DNA from: Ascidiaceihabitans sp.
GTDB taxonomy: Bacteria; Pseudomonadota; Alphaproteobacteria; Rhodobacterales; Rhodobacteraceae
DNA length: 25,207 nucleotides
Assembly: GCA_023301665.1 (NCBI GenBank)
Contig: JALZUL010000057.1
Location: 1-25,207, forward strand
Reading direction: 5' to 3'
The notes under the pieces were generated by a model. That model did no database searches and was not told the origin of the DNA. It was given only the letters and a program-made list of their open reading frames with translations. Every line of letters starts with the position of its first letter. Within the stretch, counting starts at the first letter, position 1. Below are positions 6,091 to 13,989 of this stretch, piece after piece. A program made the translations under genes and the position numbers.

Positions 6091-6225
6091 ATGAAACGAG
6101 TACACTGCATTTTAGCAGTCGCGGCCCTATTTCTGGCCGGCGCATGTGCAAAGCACGAAGAAGCATCCAGCCGCGGAGACATCTCGTTGCTCGGACCTCT
6201 GAGTTTTCAGTCTTCCGTCGAGTAA
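6091..6225 (+). CDS. 44-aa putative lipoprotein upstream of pccA
   Basis: A tiny gene preceded by GAGAGG at an 8-base spacing. The product MKRVHCILAVAALFLAGACA has a basic N-terminus, a hydrophobic core and a Cys at residue 19 in the context LAGAC. Ala rather than Leu at -3 makes the lipobox imperfect. The mature part would be only about 26 aa (AKHEEASSRGDISLLGPLSF and a short tail). The start resembles the 48-aa lipoprotein 2.8 kb upstream (both have ACA followed by a basic residue), but the tails differ. The gene is followed by a good terminator at 6270-6298. Function unknown. It is very short, so the call rests on signal peptide, ribosome site and terminator together. Confidence 0.6.
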   Translation: MKRVHCILAVAALFLAGACAKHEEASSRGDISLLGPLSFQSSVE

Positions 6226-6269
6226 CCAAGCCGCGTTCTTTTACGCATTATAATCAGTATGACGGAATT

Positions 6270-6298
6270 GCCGTCCCGCGTCAGCGGGGCGGCCTTTT
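6270..6298 (+). terminator. Intrinsic terminator before pccA
   Basis: GCCGTCCCGC (6270-6279), loop GTCA, GCGGGGCGGC (6284-6293; one G-U pair), then CCTTTT. It ends the 44-aa lipoprotein transcript. A perfect TATAAT lies upstream at 6249-6254 without a good -35, so the hairpin may instead sit in a pccA leader. Confidence 0.7.
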
Positions 6299-6346
6299 GC
6301 GTTGTCCCGTTCAAAACCTGCCCTTCTCAAAACAAAAGGACATCTC

Positions 6347-8392
6347 ATGTTCAATAAGATACTGATCGCCAACCGTGGCGAGATCGCCTGCCGCGTTATT
6401 AAAACTGCTCGTAAGATGGGTATTGGCACTGTGGCCATTTATTCGGATGCGGATAAGCAAGCTTTGCATGTGGAGATGGCGGATGAGGCAATCCATATTG
6501 GGCCGCCGCCCGCCAACCAGTCCTATATTGTGATTGATAAGGTGATGGATGCGATCAAAGCGTCTGGCGCGCAGGCGGTGCATCCGGGGTATGGCTTTTT
6601 GTCTGAGAATGCGAAGTTTGCGAAAGCGCTTGCTGCGGAAGGTGTCGCGTTCGTTGGTCCACCCGTTGGTGCGATTGAGAAGATGGGGGACAAGATTACC
6701 TCAAAGAAAATCGCCCAAGATGCGGGTGTTTCGACGGTTCCGGGCTACATGGGGTTGATTGACGACGCCGAAGAGGCGGTTACAATCTCAAATGAAGTCG
6801 GCTATCCGGTGATGATCAAAGCCTCTGCTGGTGGCGGCGGTAAGGGTATGCGGATTGCGTGGAATGACACTGAGGCACGTGAGGGGTTCCAGTCGTCCAA
6901 GAATGAGGCGGCCAACAGTTTTGGCGATGATCGGATTTTTATCGAGAAATTCATCACCCAGCCGCGCCATATCGAAATTCAGGTTCTGTGTGACAGCCAC
7001 GGCAACGGTATCTATTTGGGTGAGCGCGAGTGTTCGATCCAACGTCGCCAGCAAAAAGTTGTTGAAGAAGCGCCATCGCCTTTCTTGGATGAGGCCACGC
7101 GCAAAGCTATGGGCGAGCAAGCGGTCGCTTTGGCGCAGGCTGTTGATTACGCGTCAGCGGGGACGGTTGAGTTCATTGTTGATGGAGACAAGAATTTCTA
7201 TTTCCTCGAGATGAACACGCGTTTGCAGGTGGAGCATCCTGTAACCGAGCTGATCACTGGCGTTGATTTGGTCGAACAAATGATCCGCGTGGCAAACGGC
7301 GAAGCGCTGACACTTTCACAAAGCGATGTGCAGTTGAACGGTTGGGCGATTGAAAACCGCTTGTATGCCGAAGATCCGTATCGCGGGTTCTTGCCTTCAA
7401 TCGGTCGTTTGACGCGTTACCGCCCACCTGCTGAGCAAGCCGCTGGCCCGTTGCTCGACAATGACAAATGGCAGGGTGATGCAGGGGCAGGCCCCGTGGC
7501 GATCCGCAACGACACTGGCGTTTATGAGGGCGGCGAGATCAGCATGTATTACGACCCGATGATCGCAAAGCTGTGCACATGGGCCCCAACCCGTGACGAG
7601 GCTGTCGAGGCCATGCGCGTGGCGCTTGATAGCTTTGAGGTCGAAGGGATTGGCCACAACCTTCCATTCTTATCTGCCGTAATGGATCATCCGATCTTTA
7701 TGGCGGGTGAAATGACAACGGCCTTTATTGAAGAGCAATATCCTGATGGCTTCCAAGGGGTGGAATTGCCTGAGGCCGATCTAAATCGCATTGCTGCGGC
7801 CTGTGCCGCAATGCACCGTGTTGCGGAAATTCGCCGCGCTCGTGTGTCTGGCCGGATGGACAATCACGAACGCAAAGTTGGCGCAGATTGGAACGTGAGC
7901 TTGCAAGGTGCATCGCTCGATGTGGTGATTGATGCCGATCGTGAGGGGGCGAATGTGACCTTGAGCGATGGAACTGTGATGCGGGTGAGTGGTGATTGGA
8001 CGCCAGGGGATCAGCTTGCGCAAATGACCGTTGATGATGCGCCATTGGTTCTTAAGGTAGGCAAGATCAGCGGTGGCTTCCGTATTCGCACCCGTGGCGC
8101 AGATATGAAGGTTCATGTGCGCAGCCCACGTCAGGCGGAACTTGCGCGATTGATGCCGGAAAAAGTTGCCCCAGATACGTCTAAGCTGTTGTTGTGCCCG
8201 ATGCCGGGCTTGGTGGTGAAATTGGATGTCGAAGTTGGCGAGACCGTGGAAGAAGGCCAAGCCCTTTGTACGATTGAGGCGATGAAGATGGAGAACATCT
8301 TGCGCGCTGAGAAAAAGGGCACCGTGTCCAAGATCAATGCCAGTGCAGGCGAAAGCCTTGCGGTGGATGAAATCATCATGGAGTTCGAATAA
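6347..8392 (+). CDS. pccA: Propionyl-CoA carboxylase alpha subunit (biotin carboxylase + BCCP)
   Basis: This subunit uses ATP and bicarbonate to carboxylate its own biotin, which then feeds PccB. The length of 681 aa fits the family. Visible parts are the biotin carboxylase domain starting MFNKILIANRGEIACR, the ATP-grasp glycine loop KASAGGGGKGM (158-168), and the catalytic strand EMNTRLQVEHPVTE (288-301). A middle BT-like linker follows, then a C-terminal biotinyl domain with AMKMEN (645-650), in which Lys647 carries biotin. The ATG at 6347 has AAAAGGA 6 bases upstream; in-frame codons before it cross the terminator region and are rejected. It is separated from pccB by about 4 kb of small genes and terminators, so equal expression of the two subunits would need a second promoter or read-through. 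Confidence 0.96.
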   Translation: MFNKILIANRGEIACRVIKTARKMGIGTVAIYSDADKQALHVEMADEAIHIGPPPANQSYIVIDKVMDAIKASGAQAVHPGYGFLSENAKFAKALAAEGVAFVGPPVGAIEKMGDKITSKKIAQDAGVSTVPGYMGLIDDAEEAVTISNEVGYPVMIKASAGGGGKGMRIAWNDTEAREGFQSSKNEAANSFGDDRIFIEKFITQPRHIEIQVLCDSHGNGIYLGERECSIQRRQQKVVEEAPSPFLDEATRKAMGEQAVALAQAVDYASAGTVEFIVDGDKNFYFLEMNTRLQVEHPVTELITGVDLVEQMIRVANGEALTLSQSDVQLNGWAIENRLYAEDPYRGFLPSIGRLTRYRPPAEQAAGPLLDNDKWQGDAGAGPVAIRNDTGVYEGGEISMYYDPMIAKLCTWAPTRDEAVEAMRVALDSFEVEGIGHNLPFLSAVMDHPIFMAGEMTTAFIEEQYPDGFQGVELPEADLNRIAAACAAMHRVAEIRRARVSGRMDNHERKVGADWNVSLQGASLDVVIDADREGANVTLSDGTVMRVSGDWTPGDQLAQMTVDDAPLVLKVGKISGGFRIRTRGADMKVHVRSPRQAELARLMPEKVAPDTSKLLLCPMPGLVVKLDVEVGETVEEGQALCTIEAMKMENILRAEKKGTVSKINASAGESLAVDEIIMEFE

Positions 8393-8444
8393 CAGTTATG
8401 GCTGGAGCAAACGCCATATTGCGGACTGAAAACGAAGGGTGCTG

Positions 8445-8900
8445 TCAGTCTTGGGCTGCAGCACGCTTCTTTTCGCGCAACTCGCGTTTGCGCAGCGGCA
8501 TTTTATCGATGCTGCGGCTGATTTCCCGCACGTCCCATGGGAAGGGTTTGCGCAGTTTTATGTCGCCATCCAAGCCAATGATGACGAGCATAAAGCCACG
8601 CGGCCTTAGCTTAAGCCGCAATGGCGATTTTGCGCTTGGATCGGTGTCGGTCAGAACCACGACATCACGGTCATCAAGATCGGGTAGGGCGGCCATTAGC
8701 AATTCGATCTGTTCGGTGTATCTTGGGTCGGCATCGCTGTCGGCAAAGACCACGATGGGGCGTTTTTTCCATACAAATTGGTTCAAGTCGCTTTCATTCG
8801 CCTGCGAAAATACCCCTAGGTCGGGCGTTTCACCGGCCTCTTGGGCCAAGCCTTGGCTTGCGATTAATGCAGCGATTACAATAGGCAATAAAGATTTCAT
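8445..8900 (-). CDS. DUF4174 secreted protein
   Basis: A 151-aa protein with a signal peptide (MKSLLPIVIAALIASQGLAQ, likely cut after GLA, residue 18) and a mature domain matching what I know of DUF4174. The pattern is FVWKKRPIVVFADS near residue 45, then a Tyr/Gln-rich helix (YTEQIELLMAAL), DRDVVVLTDTD, and FMLVIIGLDGDIKLR with a terminal MPLRKRELREK. The fold looks thioredoxin-like (beta strand, helix, IGLDG turn), but there is no CxxC. AGGAG stands 5 bases before the ATG at 8900. It is convergent with pccA and divergent from the sulfotransferase-like gene. A periplasmic location follows from the signal peptide; function unknown. Confidence 0.82.
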   Translation of the reverse strand: MKSLLPIVIAALIASQGLAQEAGETPDLGVFSQANESDLNQFVWKKRPIVVFADSDADPRYTEQIELLMAALPDLDDRDVVVLTDTDPSAKSPLRLKLRPRGFMLVIIGLDGDIKLRKPFPWDVREISRSIDKMPLRKRELREKKRAAAQD

Positions 8901-8939
8901 AGGGGCTCCTGTTGGTGCAAACATAGTCTTTTTATCTGC

Positions 8940-8957
8940 GATTGCGAGGCGGCAATC
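8940..8957. promoter_or_regulatory. Inverted repeat in the DUF4174 / sulfotransferase-like divergent region
   Basis: GATTGC (8940-8945), spacer GAGGCG, GCAATC (8952-8957): perfect 6-bp arms between two divergent genes, as expected for an operator. The regulator is unknown. Confidence 0.3.
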
Positions 8958-9040
8958 AGGTATTTCTTGCGTTAAAGTGATAGCAACAGGTGCAGTGTCA
9001 TGACTGAGGTAATCCTCGCATCATGGCCGAACGGGGCGGC

Positions 9041-9052
9041 CTTTGTACAAAG
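9041..9052. promoter_or_regulatory. 12-bp perfect palindrome before the sulfotransferase-like gene
   Basis: CTTTGTACAAAG is self-complementary. If translation starts at 9066 it lies in the leader and could be an operator; if it starts at 9000 it lies inside the coding sequence. Confidence 0.3.
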
Positions 9053-9065
9053 AGCAAGCCGCATC

Positions 9066-10034
9066 ATGGACGTTATTTTACATCTCGGATCGCATCGCAC
9101 CGGCAGCACAACCTTTCAAAGCTATATGCGACGCAGCAGTCACGCGCTGGGGGAACAGGGTGTCGGTTATTGGGGGCCATTGCGCACGCGACAAGGATTG
9201 TTTGCCGGATTGATCCCCGCGCAAGGCGCAGCCGCAAGCGATAAAAGGCAGTTGCGCGCTGAGGGGCGCGTGAAAATGCAGCTGGCACGATCGGCGCAAA
9301 ACGGTGTGCGCAAATTGGTGGTGAGCGACGAGAATATGATTGGCACAGTGCGCCAAAACTTGCGTGCGCAGGCGCTTTATCCCGCTCTTGGCGAGCGCAT
9401 GGCCCGTTTTGCCCGTGCATTTGAGGGGCGATTGAGCCGCGTAGCTTTGTGTATTCGCGCCCAAGATTTGTTTTGGTCGTCATCATTGGCGTATGGTGTT
9501 GAGCGTGGGCATCCGATGATGAGCCCAGAGAAATGCGCATCGTTTGCGCAATCTAAACGCAGTTGGCGGGATGTGATTACAGATTTGGCCTGTGCGCTCC
9601 CTGGTACAGACATTCAGGTTTTGCCTTTTGAGCGCTATCAGGGTCGCCCTGATGTTTTATTGACGGCCTTAACGGATGAGCAATCCCCGCTAGACCGTGC
9701 ATCTGAATGGTTGAACCGTGCGCCGAATGTCAAAGAGTTGCGCGAAATTCTTGGGGAGCGCGGCGAATTTACGGGTTTAAAGCAGCTGGGGTGCCGTTCT
9801 GATCAGGCGCGGTGGTTGCCGTTTGATGACCAACAATGCGCGCAAATGCGTGAAGCTTATGCTGATGATTTGCATTGGTTGATCTCGGGGGCCGACGGAT
9901 TGGCCACGTTAAGAAACAACACAACGACAGATGAATGGGCGCACACACGAACGGGAAACATCCCGCGGTTTGGGCCGGTGAGCAAAGGACAAGGGTATGA
10001 CAAGCAAGAAAGACACGTGGCAAGGCATTGCTGA
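9066..10034 (+). CDS. Sulfotransferase-like P-loop protein upstream of scpA
   Basis: A 322-aa protein whose N-terminus, MDVILHLGSHRTGSTTFQSY, matches the 5'-phosphosulfate-binding loop of PAPS sulfotransferases (H-x-G-x-H/K-x-x-T-G-S/T-T-x-x-Q). A conserved-looking segment, LVVSDENMIG, near residue 80, could be the second substrate-site strand. The acceptor substrate is unknown and catalysis is not proven. I chose the ATG at 9066 because the P-loop strand begins right there. An in-frame ATG at 9000 would add 22 residues (MTEVILASWPNG...). The 12-bp palindrome CTTTGTACAAAG ends 13 bases before 9066. The 3' end overlaps scpA by 38 bases, so the two are probably co-transcribed. Confidence 0.7.
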   Translation: MDVILHLGSHRTGSTTFQSYMRRSSHALGEQGVGYWGPLRTRQGLFAGLIPAQGAAASDKRQLRAEGRVKMQLARSAQNGVRKLVVSDENMIGTVRQNLRAQALYPALGERMARFARAFEGRLSRVALCIRAQDLFWSSSLAYGVERGHPMMSPEKCASFAQSKRSWRDVITDLACALPGTDIQVLPFERYQGRPDVLLTALTDEQSPLDRASEWLNRAPNVKELREILGERGEFTGLKQLGCRSDQARWLPFDDQQCAQMREAYADDLHWLISGADGLATLRNNTTTDEWAHTRTGNIPRFGPVSKGQGYDKQERHVARHC

Positions 10035-12126
10035 AAAAGAGCTGCGCGGCCGACCTGTAGATGCGCTGACATGGAAAACCCTCGAGGGGATCGATGTTCA
10101 ACCGATCTACACTGAAGAGGATCTTGAGGGGGTCGAGCATCTGGGTACGATCCCGGGTGCCGCCCCTTTTACGCGCGGTGTTAAGGCCACGATGTATGCT
10201 GGCCGCCCTTGGACCATCCGCCAATATGCCGGATTTTCGACGGCAGAAGAATCCAATGCGTTTTACCGCCGTGGCTTGGCGGCGGGGCAGCAGGGGGTGT
10301 CTGTCGCTTTTGATTTGGCAACGCACCGCGGTTATGACAGCGATCATGAGCGGGTTGTTGGGGATGTTGGTAAGGCCGGCGTTGCGATTGATAGTGTTGA
10401 AGATATGAAAATCCTGTTCGACGGCATTCCGTTGGACAAGGTTTCAGTGTCGATGACGATGAACGGCGCGGTGATCCCGATTTTGGCCAGCTTTATCGTT
10501 GCTGGCGAAGAGCAGGGGCATGACAAATCCGTGCTTGCAGGCACCATTCAGAACGACATCCTGAAAGAATTCATGGTGCGCAACACCTACATTTATCCGC
10601 CAGAGCCATCGATGCGGATCATTGCGGATATTATTGAATTTACCTCAAGTGAGATGCCGAAATTCAATTCGATTTCGATCTCTGGCTATCATATGCAAGA
10701 GGCCGGTGCGAACCTGGTGCAAGAGTTGGCGTTTACCTTGGCGGATGGGCGCGAATACGTGCGCACGGCGATTAAGGCTGGCATGGATGTGGACAAATTC
10801 GCACCGCGCCTGAGCTTTTTCTTTGCGATTGGCATGAATTTTTTCATGGAGGCTGCAAAGCTGCGGGCGGCGCGTTTGCTTTGGCACCGGATTATGGCGG
10901 AGTTTGAGCCGAAGAACGAAAAGTCATCGATGCTGCGAACCCATTGCCAGACCTCTGGCGTGTCTTTGCAAGAACAAGACCCCTACAACAATGTTGTACG
11001 CACCGCTTATGAAGCGATGGCTGCGGCTTTGGGTGGCACGCAATCCTTGCACACGAATGCTTTGGATGAAGCGATTGCTTTGCCCACTGATTTTTCAGCA
11101 CGCATTGCGCGCAATACCCAGTTGATTTTGCAGGAAGAGACTGGCGTGACCAATGTGGTCGATCCACTGGCGGGGTCTTATTACGTTGAAAAGCTCACCC
11201 ATGATTTGGCCGAAGAAGCATGGAAGCTGATCGAAGAAGTCGAAGAATTGGGCGGCATGACCAAGGCTGTTGCATCTGGTATGCCCAAGCTACGGATCGA
11301 AGAGGCCGCAGCGACGCGCCAAGCCAATATCGACCGCGGCAGCGAAGTGATCGTTGGGGTCAACAAATACCGGTTGGACCAAGAAGACCCGATCGATATT
11401 CTAGACATCGACAATGCGGCGGTGCGCACCAGCCAGATTGCACGATTGGACAGCATCAAGTCCAGCCGAGACGCCGTGAAATGTGAGGCGGCTTTGGCAG
11501 AGCTAAGCCGACGTGCGCAAGAGGGCGGCAATCTTTTGGAGGGCGCGGTTGAGGCCGCGCGCGCCCGTGCAACAGTAGGGGAGATCAGCATGGCGATGGA
11601 AAAGGTGTTTGGGCGTCACCGCGCAGAGGTGAAGACTTTGGCGGGTGTTTATGGGGCGGCCTATGAGGGTGATGAAGGGTTCGCAGCCATCCAAAAGTCT
11701 GTCGAGGACTTTGCCGAAGTTGAAGGGCGCCGCCCGCGTATGTTGGTGGTTAAGATGGGCCAAGATGGCCATGATCGCGGTGCCAAGGTGATCGCAACAG
11801 CCTTTGCGGATATCGGTTTTGACGTTGATGTTGGGCCGTTGTTTCAAACACCTGCAGAGGCGGCGCAAGACGCGGTGGACAATGATGTGCACGTGATCGG
11901 GATCAGCTCACAAGCGGCAGGCCACAAAACGCTGGCGCCGCAATTGGTTGAGGCGCTCAAAGAGGCAGGTGCCGATGATATCATTGTGATTTGCGGCGGG
12001 GTTATTCCGCAACAGGATTACCAATATCTTTATGACAACGGGGTGAAAGCGATCTTTGGGCCGGGCACCAATATCCCCAAAGCGGCGCAAGATATCCTTG
12101 AGATCATCAAAGACACGCGTCAATGA
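9997..12126 (+). CDS. scpA: Methylmalonyl-CoA mutase, single-chain B12-dependent enzyme
   Basis: It converts (R)-methylmalonyl-CoA to succinyl-CoA with adenosylcobalamin, the last step of propionyl-CoA assimilation. The length of 709 aa is that of a complete catalytic chain. The N-terminal barrel has RPWTIRQYAGFSTAEESNAFY (starting about residue 71), TMNGAVIPIL and FDLATHRGYDSDHERV, all typical of the mutase. The C-terminal B12-binding domain has D590-x-H592-x-x-G595 (GQDGHDRGAK), with His592 as the lower cobalt ligand, and the GG loop ICGGVIP (about 665-671). AAGGACAAGGG precedes the ATG, and the start lies within the 3' end of the upstream gene. It is followed after 58 bases by a VOC protein. 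Neither a cobalamin riboswitch nor a MeaB gene is seen nearby. Confidence 0.96.
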   Translation: MTSKKDTWQGIAEKELRGRPVDALTWKTLEGIDVQPIYTEEDLEGVEHLGTIPGAAPFTRGVKATMYAGRPWTIRQYAGFSTAEESNAFYRRGLAAGQQGVSVAFDLATHRGYDSDHERVVGDVGKAGVAIDSVEDMKILFDGIPLDKVSVSMTMNGAVIPILASFIVAGEEQGHDKSVLAGTIQNDILKEFMVRNTYIYPPEPSMRIIADIIEFTSSEMPKFNSISISGYHMQEAGANLVQELAFTLADGREYVRTAIKAGMDVDKFAPRLSFFFAIGMNFFMEAAKLRAARLLWHRIMAEFEPKNEKSSMLRTHCQTSGVSLQEQDPYNNVVRTAYEAMAAALGGTQSLHTNALDEAIALPTDFSARIARNTQLILQEETGVTNVVDPLAGSYYVEKLTHDLAEEAWKLIEEVEELGGMTKAVASGMPKLRIEEAAATRQANIDRGSEVIVGVNKYRLDQEDPIDILDIDNAAVRTSQIARLDSIKSSRDAVKCEAALAELSRRAQEGGNLLEGAVEAARARATVGEISMAMEKVFGRHRAEVKTLAGVYGAAYEGDEGFAAIQKSVEDFAEVEGRRPRMLVVKMGQDGHDRGAKVIATAFADIGFDVDVGPLFQTPAEAAQDAVDNDVHVIGISSQAAGHKTLAPQLVEALKEAGADDIIVICGGVIPQQDYQYLYDNGVKAIFGPGTNIPKAAQDILEIIKDTRQ

Positions 12127-12184
12127 TAGCCTGAGGGTCTTGGCCCTTATCAAATTGATGCGGTTAAAAGGGTAGGGCGCAACG

Positions 12185-12793
12185 ATGTTGTTAGATCATT
12201 TGGCAGTCAGTGGCGAAACCTTGGCCGAGGCCCAAAGCTATATCGAAGAGGCTTTGGGCGTCGCTATGCAGGGTGGCGGTGAGCATGCGGTGTTTCATAC
12301 CCATAACAAGCTGATTGGCTTGGAGGATGGGCTTTACCTTGAAGCGATTGCGGTGAACCCTGCAGCACCAAAACCCAATCGCCCACGATGGTTTGACCTT
12401 GATCAGTTCAAGGGGAGCCCACGCCTGAGCAATTGGATTTGTCGCAGCGATGATCTGGAAGGCGATATTTCGCGGCTACCCAAAGGGATTGGCGCGCCGG
12501 TTCAGCTCAAACGTGGTGATCTGCGCTGGCAAATGGTTGTGCCTGACAGTGGGGTTTTGCCGTTTGACAATATGTGCGCGGCTTTGATCGAGTGGCAAAC
12601 CAAGCAGCATCCGGCGCAAACCCTGACCCCAACAGGATGTCGCTTGCGCCGTCTTGTTGTGTCCCACCCTGATGGGGACGAATTGAGGGCGGCGATGGAG
12701 CGGACCCTGATCGATGATCGTATTGTTTATGAGGTCGGCCCCTCAGGCCTGATGGCTGAATTTGAAACGCCCCATGGGATACGCCGTTTGTGA
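12185..12793 (+). CDS. VOC / glyoxalase-like domain protein
   Basis: A 202-aa cytoplasmic protein. The N-terminus MLLDHLAVSGETLAEAQSYIEEALG and the segment HAVFHTHNKLIGLEDGLYLEAIAVNP (from about residue 37) match the glyoxalase-like family I associate with Pfam Glyoxalase_3. Repeating beta-alpha-beta-beta-beta units of the vicinal-oxygen-chelate fold are likely. His5, His42 and Glu58 (in YLEAI) are possible metal ligands. The ribosome site is AGGGTAGGG. It is 58 bases after scpA, and its stop overlaps the GTG start of the acetyltransferase. Methylmalonyl-CoA epimerase is also a VOC enzyme, but this sequence is longer and lacks the epimerase look, so I do not assign that activity. Confidence 0.75.
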   Translation: MLLDHLAVSGETLAEAQSYIEEALGVAMQGGGEHAVFHTHNKLIGLEDGLYLEAIAVNPAAPKPNRPRWFDLDQFKGSPRLSNWICRSDDLEGDISRLPKGIGAPVQLKRGDLRWQMVVPDSGVLPFDNMCAALIEWQTKQHPAQTLTPTGCRLRRLVVSHPDGDELRAAMERTLIDDRIVYEVGPSGLMAEFETPHGIRRL

Positions 12794-13299
12794 TCCGCCC
12801 GGCGCTGAATACTGATGCTACAGAGATCACAGCACTGTGGAATACGATGATCCGCGAAACGGATGTGACGTTTACAACCGAACTTAAGGTGCGCCGCGAT
12901 GTCGAGGCTATGATCGCTGACCCTACGCGTAGTGTTCATGTGGCCGAGCACAATGGCGGGTTCGCTGGGTTTGCTTTGTTGGGCAGTTTTCGCGGTGGGC
13001 CAGGGTATGCACACACCGTCGAACACACGGTTTACCTGATGGCCAGCGCCAAAGGGTTCGGGTTGGGACGTGCGTTGATGGATGTTTTGTACGATGTTGC
13101 GGTGTCGCAAAGTCATCATGTCATGGTGGGCGCGATCAGCGGCGTGAATGCGGATGCAATTGGGTTTCACGAAAAGCTTGGGTTTGCGCAGGTTGCTGCA
13201 ATGCCGCAAGTTGGCCGTAAGAACGGCGTTTGGCATGATCTGATATTAATGCAGAAAATCTTAACACCCCCCGCTGACACTTTCGAACGCACCCGTTAG
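12790..13299 (+). CDS. GNAT-family N-acetyltransferase (phosphinothricin acetyltransferase-like)
   Basis: A 169-aa acetyl-CoA-dependent acetyltransferase. It begins MIRPALNTDATEITALWNTMI. Motif A, which binds the pyrophosphate of acetyl-CoA, is KGFGLGRALMDVL (about residues 90-102), and motif B is seen in SGVNADAIGFHEKLGF (about 115-130), followed by WHDLILMQK. These patterns are those of the Pat/YwnH-type subfamily, whose members acetylate small amines or amino-acid analogues. The start is GTG at 12790, overlapping the previous stop (GTGA), a sign of translational coupling. The true substrate is unknown. Confidence 0.85.
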   Translation: MIRPALNTDATEITALWNTMIRETDVTFTTELKVRRDVEAMIADPTRSVHVAEHNGGFAGFALLGSFRGGPGYAHTVEHTVYLMASAKGFGLGRALMDVLYDVAVSQSHHVMVGAISGVNADAIGFHEKLGFAQVAAMPQVGRKNGVWHDLILMQKILTPPADTFERTR

Positions 13300-13308
13300 G
13301 GTAAGAGC

Positions 13309-13989
13309 ATGTCTATTTGGTCGCGCATCGCTGAAGCACTCGCTGCTCTTACCTCGGGGGAGGCCTTAAGCAAGGTTTTTGACAAATTGCGCAGCCCGCC
13401 TGAGCGCTCTGTGGCTTTTGCGATTGCGGTGATCGCGCTGGGGGCCAAGATGGCAAAGGCGGATGGGCATGTGACACGTGATGAGGTGACAGCCTTTCGC
13501 GAGGTTTTTCATATCGCAGCACAAGACGAGGCGGGAGCCGCCCGTGTTTTCAACATGGCACGGACCGATGTTGCGGGTTTTGAAAGCTACGCGACCCGTA
13601 TCTATGAGATGTTTCATGAGGACCCCTGCACCTTAAAGGATTTGATGGAAGGGTTGTTTCATATCGCGATGGCAGATGGGTTTTATCACCCTAACGAAGA
13701 TGCGTTTTTGGAACGGGTCTCTGAGATTTTTGACCTTAAAGATCATGAGTTCAAAGGGTTGCGCGCGCGATTTGTTCCTGATTTGCAGCCTGACCCCTAT
13801 ACGGTTTTAGGTGTGACGCCTGATATGCCGTTTGCTGAGATGCGCAAAGCATGGCGTCAACTTGTCCGCGACAATCACCCTGACGCAATGGTCGCACGGG
13901 GCATTCCCGAAGAGGCGATCTTATTGGCCGAGAAACGCATGATCGATATCAATCGCGCGTGGGATGACATTCGGAAAGAGCACGCTTGA
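13309..13989 (+). CDS. TerB-like + J-domain protein (DjlA-type co-chaperone)
   Basis: A 226-aa protein with two recognisable parts. Residues about 30-155 are a TerB/DjlA-like helical domain with paired acidic motifs (KADGHVTRDE, 50-59; ADGFYHPNEDAF, 122-133). Residues about 163-226 are a J domain starting DPYTVLGVT, with the HPD tripeptide at 190-192 that stimulates DnaK ATPase. There is no N-terminal membrane segment, unlike E. coli DjlA, so it is probably cytoplasmic. Its stop overlaps the next ATG (TGATG). A role in DnaK-assisted folding or stress is inferred from the J domain. Confidence 0.85.
   Translation: MSIWSRIAEALAALTSGEALSKVFDKLRSPPERSVAFAIAVIALGAKMAKADGHVTRDEVTAFREVFHIAAQDEAGAARVFNMARTDVAGFESYATRIYEMFHEDPCTLKDLMEGLFHIAMADGFYHPNEDAFLERVSEIFDLKDHEFKGLRARFVPDLQPDPYTVLGVTPDMPFAEMRKAWRQLVRDNHPDAMVARGIPEEAILLAEKRMIDINRAWDDIRKEHA

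Noticed and set aside
3924..6365. A plus-strand open frame of 813 codons running through two lipoprotein regions and the porin.
   Set aside because: Across 4569-5624 its codons are the exact reverse complements of porin codons, and it stays open because the porin avoids TTA, CTA and TCA. It passes through two strong terminators and into the pccA start, and its translation has no protein-like domains.
8398..9003. A 201-codon plus-strand frame opposite the DUF4174 gene.
   Set aside because: It is antisense to a gene with a clear signal peptide and recognised domain; its translation is Ser/Arg-rich shadow sequence.
8901..9996. Cobalamin riboswitch upstream of scpA.
   Set aside because: Most of the interval is coding, and I found no B12-box-like sequence or long structured leader in the non-coding part.
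12185..12793. Methylmalonyl-CoA epimerase next to the mutase.
   Set aside because: It has the VOC fold, but it is longer than epimerases and looks like the Glyoxalase_3 group; kept as an unspecified VOC protein.
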